Source of the DNA: MED-G116 sp038107835
GTDB taxonomy: Bacteria; Pseudomonadota; Alphaproteobacteria; Puniceispirillales; Puniceispirillaceae
NCBI GenBank assembly: GCA_038107835.1
Contig: JAYNHH010000045.1
Location: forward strand, 1-12,103
Length of the DNA: 12,103 bases
Direction of reading: 5' to 3'
Below, one piece after another: positions 1 through 6,137 of this stretch. Each line of letters begins with the position of its first letter. Positions within the stretch are counted from its first letter, which is position 1. The notes under the pieces were generated by a model that was not told the origin of the DNA, made no database searches, and was given only the letters and a program-made list of their open reading frames with translations. The position numbers and the translations under genes were made by a program.

Positions 1-547
1 CAGCAACAACTTCGTCAGCCTTTTCAAAGGCAACGAGGTTGAATGACATGCCGTTGGCACGGAAATAGTCAGTGATGTTCAGCTCGGTTGTTGTACCGGT
101 GTTTGTGCAGATGTTCGCACCATCAAGCTCAAGCGCTGAAGTCACGCCAAGTGATGTTGGAACCATCATGCCCTGACCGTCATAGTAGTTGACGCCAGCA
201 AAGTTCAGGCCCAGCTGTGTGTCGCGGGTCATCGTCCATGTTGTGTTGCGTGACAGGATGTCAACTTCACCAGAGGCAAGAGCGGTGAAACGCTGCTTGG
301 CTGACAGTGGTGTGAATTTCACTGCATTCGAGTCACCGAAGACGGCAGCGGCAACAGCCCTGCACATATCAACGTCGAGACCGGTCCAGTTGCCTGAATC
401 ATCAGCGTTTGAGAAGCCTGGCAGACCCTGGCTGACGCCACACTGGATGTGGCCTTTTGCTTTAACGTCGTCAAGAGTGGCGGCGCTGGCTGAAGCGGCA
501 AATGCCACACCGGCAACCGCAACCATAGCGGCTGTGAGTTTTTTCAT
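1..547 (-). CDS. aapJ: General L-amino acid ABC transporter, periplasmic substrate-binding protein AapJ (5' part only)
   Basis: This is the amino-terminal 182 codons of a leftward gene that runs off the window edge. Residues 1-22 form a Sec signal peptide: MKK, a hydrophobic Ala/Val core, then ASASA before ATLDDVKAKG. The mature part follows the AapJ pattern closely: HIQCGVSQGLPGFS, then SGNWTGLDVDMCRAVAAAVFG, RFTALASGEVDILSRNTTWT, YYDGQGMM, and TTTELNITDYF near the cut end. Known family role: the periplasmic receptor of the AapJQMP transporter, which takes up a broad range of L-amino acids. The permease and ATPase genes would be expected further left, outside the window. The ATG at 547 is preceded by AGGGAGAGCATT, a good ribosome binding site. 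A terminator-like hairpin ends only 21 bases upstream of this ATG, so transcription must cross it (see separate entry). Identification is firm at family level. Confidence 0.93.
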   Translation of the reverse strand, partial: MKKLTAAMVAVAGVAFAASASAATLDDVKAKGHIQCGVSQGLPGFSNADDSGNWTGLDVDMCRAVAAAVFGDSNAVKFTPLSAKQRFTALASGEVDILSRNTTWTMTRDTQLGLNFAGVNYYDGQGMMVPTSLGVTSALELDGANICTNTGTTTELNITDYFRANGMSFNLVAFEKADEVVA

Positions 548-567
548 AATGCTCTCCCTAGCGTTTT

Positions 568-626
568 AAAAAAAACAAAGTGATCGGCTACTGCTCATGC
601 AGCGCGCGATCACGGTGCATGTAGCC
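568..626 (-). promoter_or_regulatory. Candidate transcription attenuator in the aapJ leader: terminator hairpin with a competing hairpin
   Basis: Read on the minus strand, GTGATCG (613-607) pairs perfectly with CGATCAC (586-580), with an inner CTGC/GCAG pairing, and is followed at once by TTTGTTTTTTTT (579-568). This is a standard intrinsic terminator. A second pairing is possible: GGCTAC (626-621) with GTAGCC (591-586), continued by ATGCA (620-616) with TGCAT (601-597). It shares base 586 with the terminator stem and interleaves with it, so the two should exclude each other or form a pseudoknot. The T-run ends about 10 bases before the aapJ ribosome binding site, leaving no room for a promoter in between. 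The element therefore lies inside the aapJ leader, or else ends the cysK-sseA transcript with read-through. The pairings are seen; the regulatory role is inferred. Confidence 0.55.
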
Positions 627-632
627 TATCAT
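588..632 (-). CDS. Possible leader peptide of aapJ (14 codons, or 10 from the second ATG)
   Basis: A short minus-strand ORF reads MIGYMHRDRALHEQ and ends in TAG at 590-588. It lies exactly across the two competing hairpins upstream of aapJ, and its stop codon falls inside the 3' arm of the alternative hairpin. The second ATG (620-618) has an AGG four bases upstream; the first has only a GGAG 14 bases away. The last ten codons include His, Arg, Asp, Arg, His, Glu and Gln, the kind of amino acids an Aap transporter imports, so ribosome stalling here could alter which hairpin forms. It may equally be chance: the same frame is open back to 875, antisense-free but overlapping the end of the sulfurtransferase gene, and the peptide is short. 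Confidence 0.25.
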   Translation of the reverse strand: MIGYMHRDRALHEQ

Positions 633-738
633 CAGTTGAAACGCAACTCCAGCGAAAATCCCGGACTGGATGACGGGTTGGATTAATTGCCGGATCGGGC
701 CCTGGCTGGGGGAGCCACCGGGTGGCTGTCTCCCTGCC

Positions 739-1587
739 TCAGTCGGCACCGCCGGCGCTGATCGGGGCATCCGATCCGCCCCATTCGGTCCAGGAGCCAT
801 CATAGACAAAGACCTGCTCATTGCCGAGAAGCGCCAGTCCAAGCGCCAACCCGCAGGCGGTAACGCCGGATCCACAGGTGGTGATCACCGGCCTGTCGGG
901 ATCAATGCCGCCATCGACAAAGGCCTGTCTGATCTCCGCCACTGGCCTGAAGCCGCCATCGCTGGCAAGCAGGCTGGTCAGCGGCACGTTGCGCGCCCCC
1001 GGCATATGTCCCGAGCGCAGACCAGCGCGCGGTTCCGGCGCGGTGCCGGCAAAGCGGCCGGCGGCTCTGGCATCGGCAAGCTGGCCAAGGCTGTCAGCCT
1101 GCATCAGCGCCTGAATGGCCGGCATGTCGATCACCTGCGCGCCAACCGACGGACGCGCGGTAAAGCGCCCCGGTGGTGGTGTCTGTGGCGCTGTTGTCTC
1201 CATCTCGCCACCAACCCGGCGCCAGGCGGCAAGGCCGCCATCGAGAACAGAAACCCGCTCATGACCGAACAGCCGGAACATCCACCAGACGCGCGTCGCC
1301 GGCAAAATCGCCGAATCATCATAGATCACGACATGGTCATCATCACCGATCCCCATGGCGGACACGGCAGCGGCAAAATCGGCTGCTGGGGGAATCATAT
1401 GAGGCAGCGGATTGGTCTGGTCAGCGACCCTGTTGATGTCGAACCGGCAGGCACCGGGAAGACGCGCAGCGGCAAATTCGGCCTCGGGGTCGCGGTCAAC
1501 CCCGGTCAGGTGGTAGCCGGCATCAAGCGTTCTAACGCTGGCAAGATTGGCTTTCAGCCATTCGGCGGTAACCAGTGGCGAGACCAT
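739..1587 (-). CDS. sseA: 3-mercaptopyruvate sulfurtransferase / thiosulfate sulfurtransferase (two-rhodanese-domain)
   Basis: A protein of 282 residues with two rhodanese domains. The N-terminal, non-catalytic domain covers roughly residues 5-130 (VVIYDDSAILPATRVWWMFR, then VSVLDGGLAAW). The C-terminal domain carries the active-site loop CGSGVTAC, with the catalytic cysteine about 45 residues from the end, at almost the same place as in E. coli SseA (281 aa). The CGSGVTA form points to 3-mercaptopyruvate sulfurtransferase; classical thiosulfate sulfurtransferases have CRKGVTA. Known reaction: transfer of sulfur from 3-mercaptopyruvate to a thiol acceptor in the cytoplasm. Two adjacent ATGs (1590 and 1587) follow AAGGGAGAAA; the second gives the better spacing of six bases after GGGAG. 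It lies 97 bases downstream of the cysteine synthase on the same strand, so the two probably share a transcript devoted to cysteine sulfur. Confidence 0.9.
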   Translation of the reverse strand: MVSPLVTAEWLKANLASVRTLDAGYHLTGVDRDPEAEFAAARLPGACRFDINRVADQTNPLPHMIPPAADFAAAVSAMGIGDDDHVVIYDDSAILPATRVWWMFRLFGHERVSVLDGGLAAWRRVGGEMETTAPQTPPPGRFTARPSVGAQVIDMPAIQALMQADSLGQLADARAAGRFAGTAPEPRAGLRSGHMPGARNVPLTSLLASDGGFRPVAEIRQAFVDGGIDPDRPVITTCGSGVTACGLALGLALLGNEQVFVYDGSWTEWGGSDAPISAGGAD

Positions 1588-1645
1588 CATTTTCTCCCTT
1601 TGTGTTCTGTAGCTGTTGCGGAACCGAGTTGAGGCATCGGGCTGA

Positions 1646-1677
1646 ACCGGACCGGATAATGACCGGACCGGATAATG
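1646..1677. repeat. 16-bp perfect tandem duplication between cysK and sseA
   Basis: The unit ACCGGACCGGATAATG occurs twice with no spacer (1646-1661 and 1662-1677). Each unit itself contains ACCGG twice. It lies in the 97-base gap between the two leftward genes, a few bases after the stop of the cysteine synthase, and contains no start codon or clear hairpin that would explain it. It looks like a recent slippage duplication. Confidence 0.85.
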
Positions 1678-1684
1678 GAAATGA

Positions 1685-2707
1685 TCACAGCCAATCGGGC
1701 ACTGGCAACCCCTTTTCCCGCAGGAAGCTGGGGTTCCAGACTTTTGACTGGTAGCGCTGACCGCTGTCGCACAGAATGGTCACGATGGTATGGCCGGGCC
1801 CAAGTTCACGCGCCATCGCCAGCGCACCGGCAACATTGATTGCCGTCGAGCCACCAAGATAAAGCCCCTCATTGCGCATCAGATCATAGATCAGCGGCAG
1901 CGCCTCGATATCTGACAGGCGAAAGGCCATGTCGATGGGCGCCTCGGCAAGATTGGCGGTGATCCGTCCCTGGCCGATGCCCTCGGAAATGGAGTTGCCC
2001 TCAGCCTTGATCTCACCATGCGTGTAGTAGTGATACAGGCCGGAGCCGTCAGGATCGGCAAGGCCGATTTTGACAGCCGCGTTCTGTTCCTTGAGGAAAC
2101 GGCCAACGCCGGCAATCGTGCCTCCCGAACCAACGGCGCAGATGAAGCCATCAATGCTGCCATTCGTCTGTTGCCAGATTTCCGGGCCGGTGCTGCTGTA
2201 ATGGCCCTGCATGTTGGCGGTGTTGTCAAACTGGTTGGCCCAGATCACGCCCCCGTCATGCGTCGCTGCTAGTTCGGCCGCGAGTGATTCGGAATAGCGG
2301 ACGTAATTGCCCGGGTCCCTGTAGGGTTTTGCCGGCACAAGCCGCAGATCGGCACCATAGATGCGAAGCGAATCCTTTTTTTCCTGGCTCTGGGTTTCGG
2401 GCATGACGATGACCGAGCGGTAGCCCTTGGCATTGCCGACCATTGTCAGGCCGATTCCGGTATTGCCGGCGGTGCCCTCGACAATCAGTCCGCCTGGAGC
2501 CAGCTGACCGCTGGCCTCGGCATCCTCGATGATCGCCAGCGCGGCGCGGTCCTTGACCGAGCCACCCGGATTCATGAATTCGGCCTTGCCATAGATGTCG
2601 CAGCCGGTCAGCTCGGAGACGGCACGCAGCCGGATCAGCGGCGTGTTGCCAATCGCGTCGATGAATTCATGATTGGATGGGGCAGGGGAGGATGGATTTG
2701 CAGGCAT
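1685..2707 (-). CDS. PLP-dependent cysteine synthase family protein (O-acetylserine sulfhydrylase, CysK type)
   Basis: A fold-type II PLP enzyme of 340 residues. The PLP lysine is K52 in NPGGSVKDRAAL, the substrate loop is TAGNTG (79-84; TSGNTG in most CysK), the phosphate-binding loop is GSGGT (193-197), and CDSGQRY (313-319) supplies the serine that contacts the pyridine nitrogen. Known reaction of the family: O-acetylserine plus sulfide to cysteine plus acetate. The region GLADPDGSGLYHYYTHG and the C-terminal extension ending VPDWL resemble the cysteine-synthase-A-like group with an insert rather than E. coli CysK itself. Cystathionine beta-synthase activity cannot be excluded, but no CBS regulatory domains are present. 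The start at 2707 is preferred over an upstream ATG at 2761 because GGAG sits six bases before it and homology begins soon after. The sulfurtransferase gene follows on the same strand. Confidence 0.88.
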   Translation of the reverse strand: MPANPSSPAPSNHEFIDAIGNTPLIRLRAVSELTGCDIYGKAEFMNPGGSVKDRAALAIIEDAEASGQLAPGGLIVEGTAGNTGIGLTMVGNAKGYRSVIVMPETQSQEKKDSLRIYGADLRLVPAKPYRDPGNYVRYSESLAAELAATHDGGVIWANQFDNTANMQGHYSSTGPEIWQQTNGSIDGFICAVGSGGTIAGVGRFLKEQNAAVKIGLADPDGSGLYHYYTHGEIKAEGNSISEGIGQGRITANLAEAPIDMAFRLSDIEALPLIYDLMRNEGLYLGGSTAINVAGALAMARELGPGHTIVTILCDSGQRYQSKVWNPSFLREKGLPVPDWL

Positions 2708-2824
2708 GTATGGCTCCGGACCTCGCTGGTGCATTGGTGATCGGCGGTTGACAGACGCCACAGGCAGACACCCTCAGATTTGTGCATCGCTGTAGCGGTC
2801 TGTCATGATTGCATGGCTAACCTT

Positions 2825-2852
2825 GATATAACAGGCCGGTCGGAAAGGTAAA
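2825..2852 (-). promoter_or_regulatory. Weak candidate promoter for the cysK-sseA genes
   Basis: On the minus strand TTTACC (2852-2847) and TATATC (2830-2825) are separated by 16 bases, each matching four of six consensus positions. It lies about 118 bases upstream of the cysteine synthase start. No recognisable operator was found beside it. Confidence 0.3.
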
Positions 2853-2953
2853 GTGCGGGCATCCATGAAAGGCACCCGACTGCAGCGCCGGATCGGTTAG
2901 CGATGGATGCGCCAGGTCGGGTGGCGAGGTGTGCGGGGGATGTTGGCGCGATC

Positions 2954-2989
2954 GTGGTGATTGAGGTGATTGAGGTGATTGTGGTGATT
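2954..2989. repeat. 9-bp tandem repeat, four units, upstream of the SixA-like gene
   Basis: Four head-to-tail units of the form G(A/T)GGTGATT fill 2954-2989; the two middle copies are identical and the outer two differ at one base. It sits in the 358-base stretch (2708-3065) between the divergent cysteine synthase and SixA-like genes, where I see no convincing gene. Both strands are open through it only because the period is a multiple of three. Copy number of such a repeat could vary between strains. Confidence 0.85.
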
Positions 2990-3065
2990 GTCTTGTGCCG
3001 CGTTCCGTGCCACTGTTGGCGCGAAAAGGCTGATCTTTCTTCGAGGCAGGTTCAAAGTAGGCAAT

Positions 3066-3572
3066 ATGGCGCGCATCACCCTGTTCAGACATGGCAAGGC
3101 CGAGCAGCCGGCAGCGGGTGTTGCCGATTTCGACCGGCGGCTGTCAGGCAGGGGACGGATGAATGCCGGCCAGATGGGCGCGTTTCTGGCGGCGCAGACC
3201 ATGCTTCCTGACCGGATCCTTGTCTCGCCAGCGGCGCGAACGCTGGAAACGCTGAAGATTGCCAGTCAGGCCTGGCCAGATATCGAGCAGATCGTCTGCG
3301 ACAGCATCTATGAGGCGACGGCGAATGGGCTGCTGCTGCTGGTTGCCGAAAAGGCCAGCGATGCGCGCAACGTGATGATCATCGGCCATAATCCGAGCCT
3401 TGTGGTAGCGCTGAACCATATGGTTGGGGAGCGTCACAGTGACAGGAACCTGTCCTATTTTCCGACCTGCTGCGTCGCCGATGTGGGGTTTGCCGTCGAC
3501 CGGCTGGGGGCGATCACGCCGCATGAGGGAACATTGCTGTCAATGATGCGGGTCCGCGATCTGGCGGTCTAG
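3066..3572 (+). CDS. SixA-like histidine phosphatase family protein
   Basis: A protein of 168 residues in the histidine phosphatase (phosphoglycerate-mutase-like) superfamily, SixA branch. The N-terminus ITLFRHGKAE carries the phospho-accepting H9 with R8. R58 in LVSPAARTLET, E83 in SIYEAT and H108 in IIGHNPSL complete the catalytic pocket. SixA of E. coli dephosphorylates a histidine on a phosphorelay or PTS-type protein; the substrate here is unknown. The reading frame is open back to 2988, but homology starts at MARITLFRHG, so the ATG at 3066 is chosen even though its ribosome binding site (TAGG) is weak. The next gene starts 51 bases downstream on the same strand and may be co-transcribed. 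I see nothing that ties it to the histidine genes further right. Confidence 0.87.
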   Translation: MARITLFRHGKAEQPAAGVADFDRRLSGRGRMNAGQMGAFLAAQTMLPDRILVSPAARTLETLKIASQAWPDIEQIVCDSIYEATANGLLLLVAEKASDARNVMIIGHNPSLVVALNHMVGERHSDRNLSYFPTCCVADVGFAVDRLGAITPHEGTLLSMMRVRDLAV

Positions 3573-3623
3573 CGCCTGCAGGCAGGGCATCTGGCAAGCA
3601 AAGCATGAAGGAGATATAAAGAC

Positions 3624-4717
3624 ATGGCCGATGGAACGAAACAGGCTGAAATCAAGCAGACTGGAATGAACCAGACTGGAATGAACCAGGCGGGGGCGAC
3701 ACCGCGCCGCTNNNNNNNNNNNNNNNNNNNNNNNNNNNNNNNNNNNNNNNNNNNNNNNNNNNNNNNNNNNNNNNNNNNNNNNNNNNNNNNNNNNNNNNNN
3801 NNNNNNNNNNNCAGACTGGAATGAACCAGACTGGAATGAACCAGGCGGGGGCGACACCGCGCCGCTTTGCCTGGCAGGGCGAGATGAGTGAGGACATGTG
3901 TTCCGCCTTTGCCGAGGATGGCTATCTGGTCATCGAGGATTTCTTTGCCGCGGCGCAGTGCGATGCTTTGAAAGCGCATGCCCAGAGCCTGATGGACGGC
4001 AATGAGGCAGGCGAGGATCTGGTGATTTTCAGCGCCGCCGGCCAGGCACATGCCAAGGCTGACTATTTCCGGACGTCCGGCGACAAGATCCGGTTCTTTC
4101 TGGAGGAGGGGGCGGTCGATGAGACGGGCCAGCTGCGCGTGCCGATGCGCGAGGCGGTGAACAAGATCGGGCATAATCTGCATGATCTGGACCGGGAATT
4201 CTCCGCCTTTTCACGGGCGCCGCAGATGCGCATGGTCGCGGAAAAACTGTTCACCACGCCGCAATTGCTGCAATCCATGTATATCTGCAAGAATGCGCAT
4301 ATTGGCGGAGAGGTGAACTGCCACCAGGATTCAACCTTTCTGTTCACCGAACCGGAGAGCTGTGTCGGGTTCTGGGTCGCGCTTGAGGATGCGACACCGG
4401 AAAATGGCTGTCTCTACGCCGAGACAGGCGGTCATAGGGGCGCGCTGCGCAAGCTGTTTCAGGATGTAGATGGCGAGCTGGCGATGCAGGAGCTTGACGA
4501 CACGCCCTTTGGCGAGGCGGATGCCGCGCTGACCGCCCGCAAGGGAACGCTGGTGCTGCTGCATGGGCGGGTGCCGCACCGGTCCAGCGCCAATATCTCC
4601 GACAGATCACGCCATGCCTATGCGCTGCATGTGATCGACGGCAGTGCGCATTACCCCGCGGAAAACTGGCTGCAGCGTGGCGCCGACCATCCGCTGCGCG
4701 GTTTCCAGGCAGGCTGA
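3624..4717 (+). CDS. Phytanoyl-CoA dioxygenase (PhyH/PHYHD1-like) family protein, interrupted by an assembly gap
   Basis: A non-haem Fe(II)/2-oxoglutarate-dependent dioxygenase, most like the PHYHD1 group. Removing the duplicated 55 bases and the 100 N restores one frame of 312 residues. In that numbering the metal ligands are H182 and D184 in CHQDSTFLFTEP and distal H267 in GRVPHRSSANISDRSRHAYA, with R278 as likely 2-oxoglutarate anchor; ALEDATPENGCLYA is the other typical family block. Its substrate cannot be told from the sequence. The ATG at 3624 follows AAGGAG at a spacing of ten. The first 30 residues are family-foreign and contain QTGMN twice plus QAGAT, encoded by a 15-bp tandem repeat. 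As printed, the gap shifts the frame (155 extra bases), so automatic callers will start at 3821 (298 aa) or split the gene. Confidence 0.87.
3657..3686 (+). repeat. 15-bp tandem repeat coding for QTGMN-QTGMN
   Basis: Two perfect copies of CAGACTGGAATGAAC (3657-3671, 3672-3686) lie in the N-terminal tail of the dioxygenase gene and are followed by a decayed third unit beginning CAG. The same pair appears again at 3812-3841 as part of the duplicated gap flank. The true copy number is uncertain, because the assembly breaks exactly here. Confidence 0.85.
3712..3811. other. Assembly gap of 100 N with identical 55-bp flanks
   Basis: Exactly 100 N, the usual placeholder for a gap of unknown size. 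The 55 bases before it (3657-3711) are identical to the 55 bases after it (3812-3866). Collapsing the two copies gives an uninterrupted dioxygenase gene in frame; the 155 bases removed are not a multiple of three. The duplicate is therefore most simply an unmerged contig overlap, possibly of assembler k-mer length 55, and not a biological repeat. Confidence 0.92.
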
Positions 4718-4766
4718 ACGGCAGGGAAAATTTCGAAAAAAAAACTGATTTTTGCTGTTTTGGCGT

Positions 4767-4795
4767 TTGACGGAAGTGTTTTAGCGTGTTAAATC
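4767..4795 (+). promoter_or_regulatory. Candidate promoter of the histidine operon
   Basis: TTGACG (4767-4772) is followed after 17 bases by TAAATC (4790-4795), or after 16 by TTAAAT. It is the best promoter-like pair in the AT-rich 159-base gap between the dioxygenase and the regulator gene. A small imperfect palindrome, TTTA-N6-TAAA (4780-4793), overlaps the -10, and an imperfect inverted repeat CACATT/AGTGTG lies at 4801-4820. Either could be an operator for the TrpR-like protein encoded next, but no consensus was available to test this. No leader peptide with histidine codons exists in this gap. Confidence 0.5.
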
Positions 4796-4825
4796 GATAT
4801 CACATTTTCAGGACAGTGTGAATAG

Positions 4826-4842
4826 CCTCTGCCAGACAGAGG
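4826..4842 (+). other. Small hairpin in the his operon leader
   Basis: CCTCTG (4826-4831) and CAGAGG (4837-4842) form a perfect six-pair stem with a five-base loop, about 35 bases before the TTG start of the regulator gene. It has no T-run, so it is not an intrinsic terminator. A role in RNA stability or translation is possible but unsupported. Confidence 0.45.
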
Positions 4843-4876
4843 GCGACTCAATCACCGACAGCGACGAGACCAGGCA

Positions 4877-5170
4877 TTGAAACGTGAACGCATCGACAGA
4901 ACCGGCGAGACAGATCTCTATGAGGCGATTCTGGCGCTGCAGACCCCGGAGGAAGCGCGCAGTTTTTTCAATGATCTGTGCACGCCGGCCGAACTTGAGG
5001 GGTTGATCGACCGCTGGCGCGTTGCGCAGATGCTGGTGAAAAAGGTTCCCTATCGGAAAATCGCCGCCGAAACGAATGTCAGCACCGCGACCATCGTGCG
5101 GGTGGCACGCTTTCTGAACAATGGCAATGACGGCTACAAAACCATAATGCAGCGACAGGGAAAGCTCTGA
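4877..5170 (+). CDS. YerC/YecD-type TrpR-superfamily DNA-binding protein, putative histidine operon regulator
   Basis: A 97-residue all-helical protein of the TrpR-related YerC group. FNDLCTPAELEGLIDRWRVA (31-50) is the family's signature helix pair and VPYRKIAAETNVSTATIVRV (57-76) the helix-turn-helix. The start is TTG at 4877: no in-frame ATG or GTG exists after the upstream stop at 4823, and homology begins within a few residues. The only SD-like bases are AGG two bases before the TTG, so translation may be poor. It is the first gene of the his operon, three bases before hisG. Relatives called HisR have been proposed as histidine-sensing repressors of his genes in Gram-positive bacteria, and the position here suggests autoregulation together with the operon. 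Function as a his repressor is inference; family membership is solid. Confidence 0.85.
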   Translation: MKRERIDRTGETDLYEAILALQTPEEARSFFNDLCTPAELEGLIDRWRVAQMLVKKVPYRKIAAETNVSTATIVRVARFLNNGNDGYKTIMQRQGKL

Positions 5171-5173
5171 TCC

Positions 5174-6106
5174 ATGACCAAAACCACTTCGACGATTCCG
5201 CTCTCGACAAACCCGATGAATGGTGACGGGCGGCTGAAAATCGCCCTGCAGAAATCTGGCCGCCTGTCGGAGATGTCTGTCGCCCTGCTGGAAAAAGCCG
5301 GGATATCCCTGACTAAAAGCCGCGATCAGCTGTTGTGCCGGGCGCATAATTTTCCGCTGGATGTATTTCTGGTGCGCGATGACGATATTCCCGCCTTTCT
5401 GGCGACGGATGTCTGCCAGGTCGGCATTTTGGGGCAGAATGCGCTGTTGGAAAAACAGGCGCTGTTCGCCGAGAAATATGCCGCTCTGGAAGAGGTGATG
5501 GCGCTGGGTTTTGGCCGCTGCCGGCTATCAATTGCCGCGCCAACCGGCTTTGCCTACAGCTCGGTGGAGTCGCTGAATGGCAAGACAATCGCCACCTCCT
5601 ATCGCGGGCTGCTGGCGGCCTATCTGCGCGACAGGGGCGTTGAGGCAGACATCGTGACGATGGAGGGCGCCGTCGAGGTGGCGCCAAGAACGCATCTGGC
5701 CGATGCGATCTGCGATCTGGTGTCAACGGGCAACACGCTGATCTCGAACGGGTTGCAGGAACAGGATGTCATTCTGCAATCACAGGCATTTTTGATAAAA
5801 AACAGAAATCTGGATAATGATCTTCAGGCTATTTATGAAAAGTTGCTGTCACGGATCCGTGCCGTTCTGCGCGCTGACAACAGCCGCTATATCATGCTGA
5901 ACAGCCCGATTGCGGCGCTTGATGCGATCAAGGCGGTGCTGCCCGGATCAGCGTCGCCAACGGTGATGCCGCTGCAGGGGCGCGAGGATATGGTCGCGGT
6001 CCATGCGGTGTGCGAGGAAGAGGTCTTCTGGACAACGATGGAGGAATTGCAGCGCAATGGTGCCAATTCGATCCTCGTCGTGCCAATCGAGAAAATGTTG
6101 GATTGA
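5174..6106 (+). CDS. hisG: ATP phosphoribosyltransferase, long form (HisG)
   Basis: Catalyses the first step of histidine synthesis, joining ATP and PRPP to phosphoribosyl-ATP. The 310-residue protein aligns with E. coli HisG along its whole length: RLKIALQKSGRLSE near the start, LVRDDDIPAF (67-75), the PRPP-binding loop DAICDLVSTGNTL (177-189), and a C-terminal histidine-binding ACT-like domain (about 226-310) ending NSILVVPIEKMLD. The presence of that domain makes it the feedback-inhibited long form, which does not need HisZ; many alphaproteobacteria instead have short HisG with HisZ. The ATG at 5174 lies three bases after the regulator's stop, so translational coupling is likely; ATG 5216 aligns better with the E. 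coli start but lacks a ribosome binding site. A stretch around 5760-5840 is clearly more AT-rich than the rest. Confidence 0.96.
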   Translation: MTKTTSTIPLSTNPMNGDGRLKIALQKSGRLSEMSVALLEKAGISLTKSRDQLLCRAHNFPLDVFLVRDDDIPAFLATDVCQVGILGQNALLEKQALFAEKYAALEEVMALGFGRCRLSIAAPTGFAYSSVESLNGKTIATSYRGLLAAYLRDRGVEADIVTMEGAVEVAPRTHLADAICDLVSTGNTLISNGLQEQDVILQSQAFLIKNRNLDNDLQAIYEKLLSRIRAVLRADNSRYIMLNSPIAALDAIKAVLPGSASPTVMPLQGREDMVAVHAVCEEEVFWTTMEELQRNGANSILVVPIEKMLD

Positions 6107-6137
6107 AGTTTGGTCGATTGATGGAGACCGGATAGGG

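Noticed and set aside
713..727. Hairpin AGCCAC-CGG-GTGGCT just after the sulfurtransferase stop
   Set aside because: There is no T-run after it on the minus strand, so it is not a convincing intrinsic terminator; the hairpin at 568-613 is much better.
670..1632. Long plus-strand frame of 320 codons opposite the sulfurtransferase gene
   Set aside because: Its product is low in order and rich in Gly, Arg and His, with no family motif. It mirrors a real gene whose frame and codon bias leave the opposite strand open.
2817..3202. Two minus-strand frames through the 9-bp repeat (PQS and HLN repeats)
   Set aside because: The apparent repeat peptides come from a nine-base period read in different frames. 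Neither has a ribosome binding site, and both overlap the start of the SixA-like gene.
3657..3866. The two 55-bp copies around the N gap as a genuine biological repeat or insertion scar
   Set aside because: Exactly 100 N with perfectly identical ends, and restoration of the frame after collapse, point to an assembly overlap.
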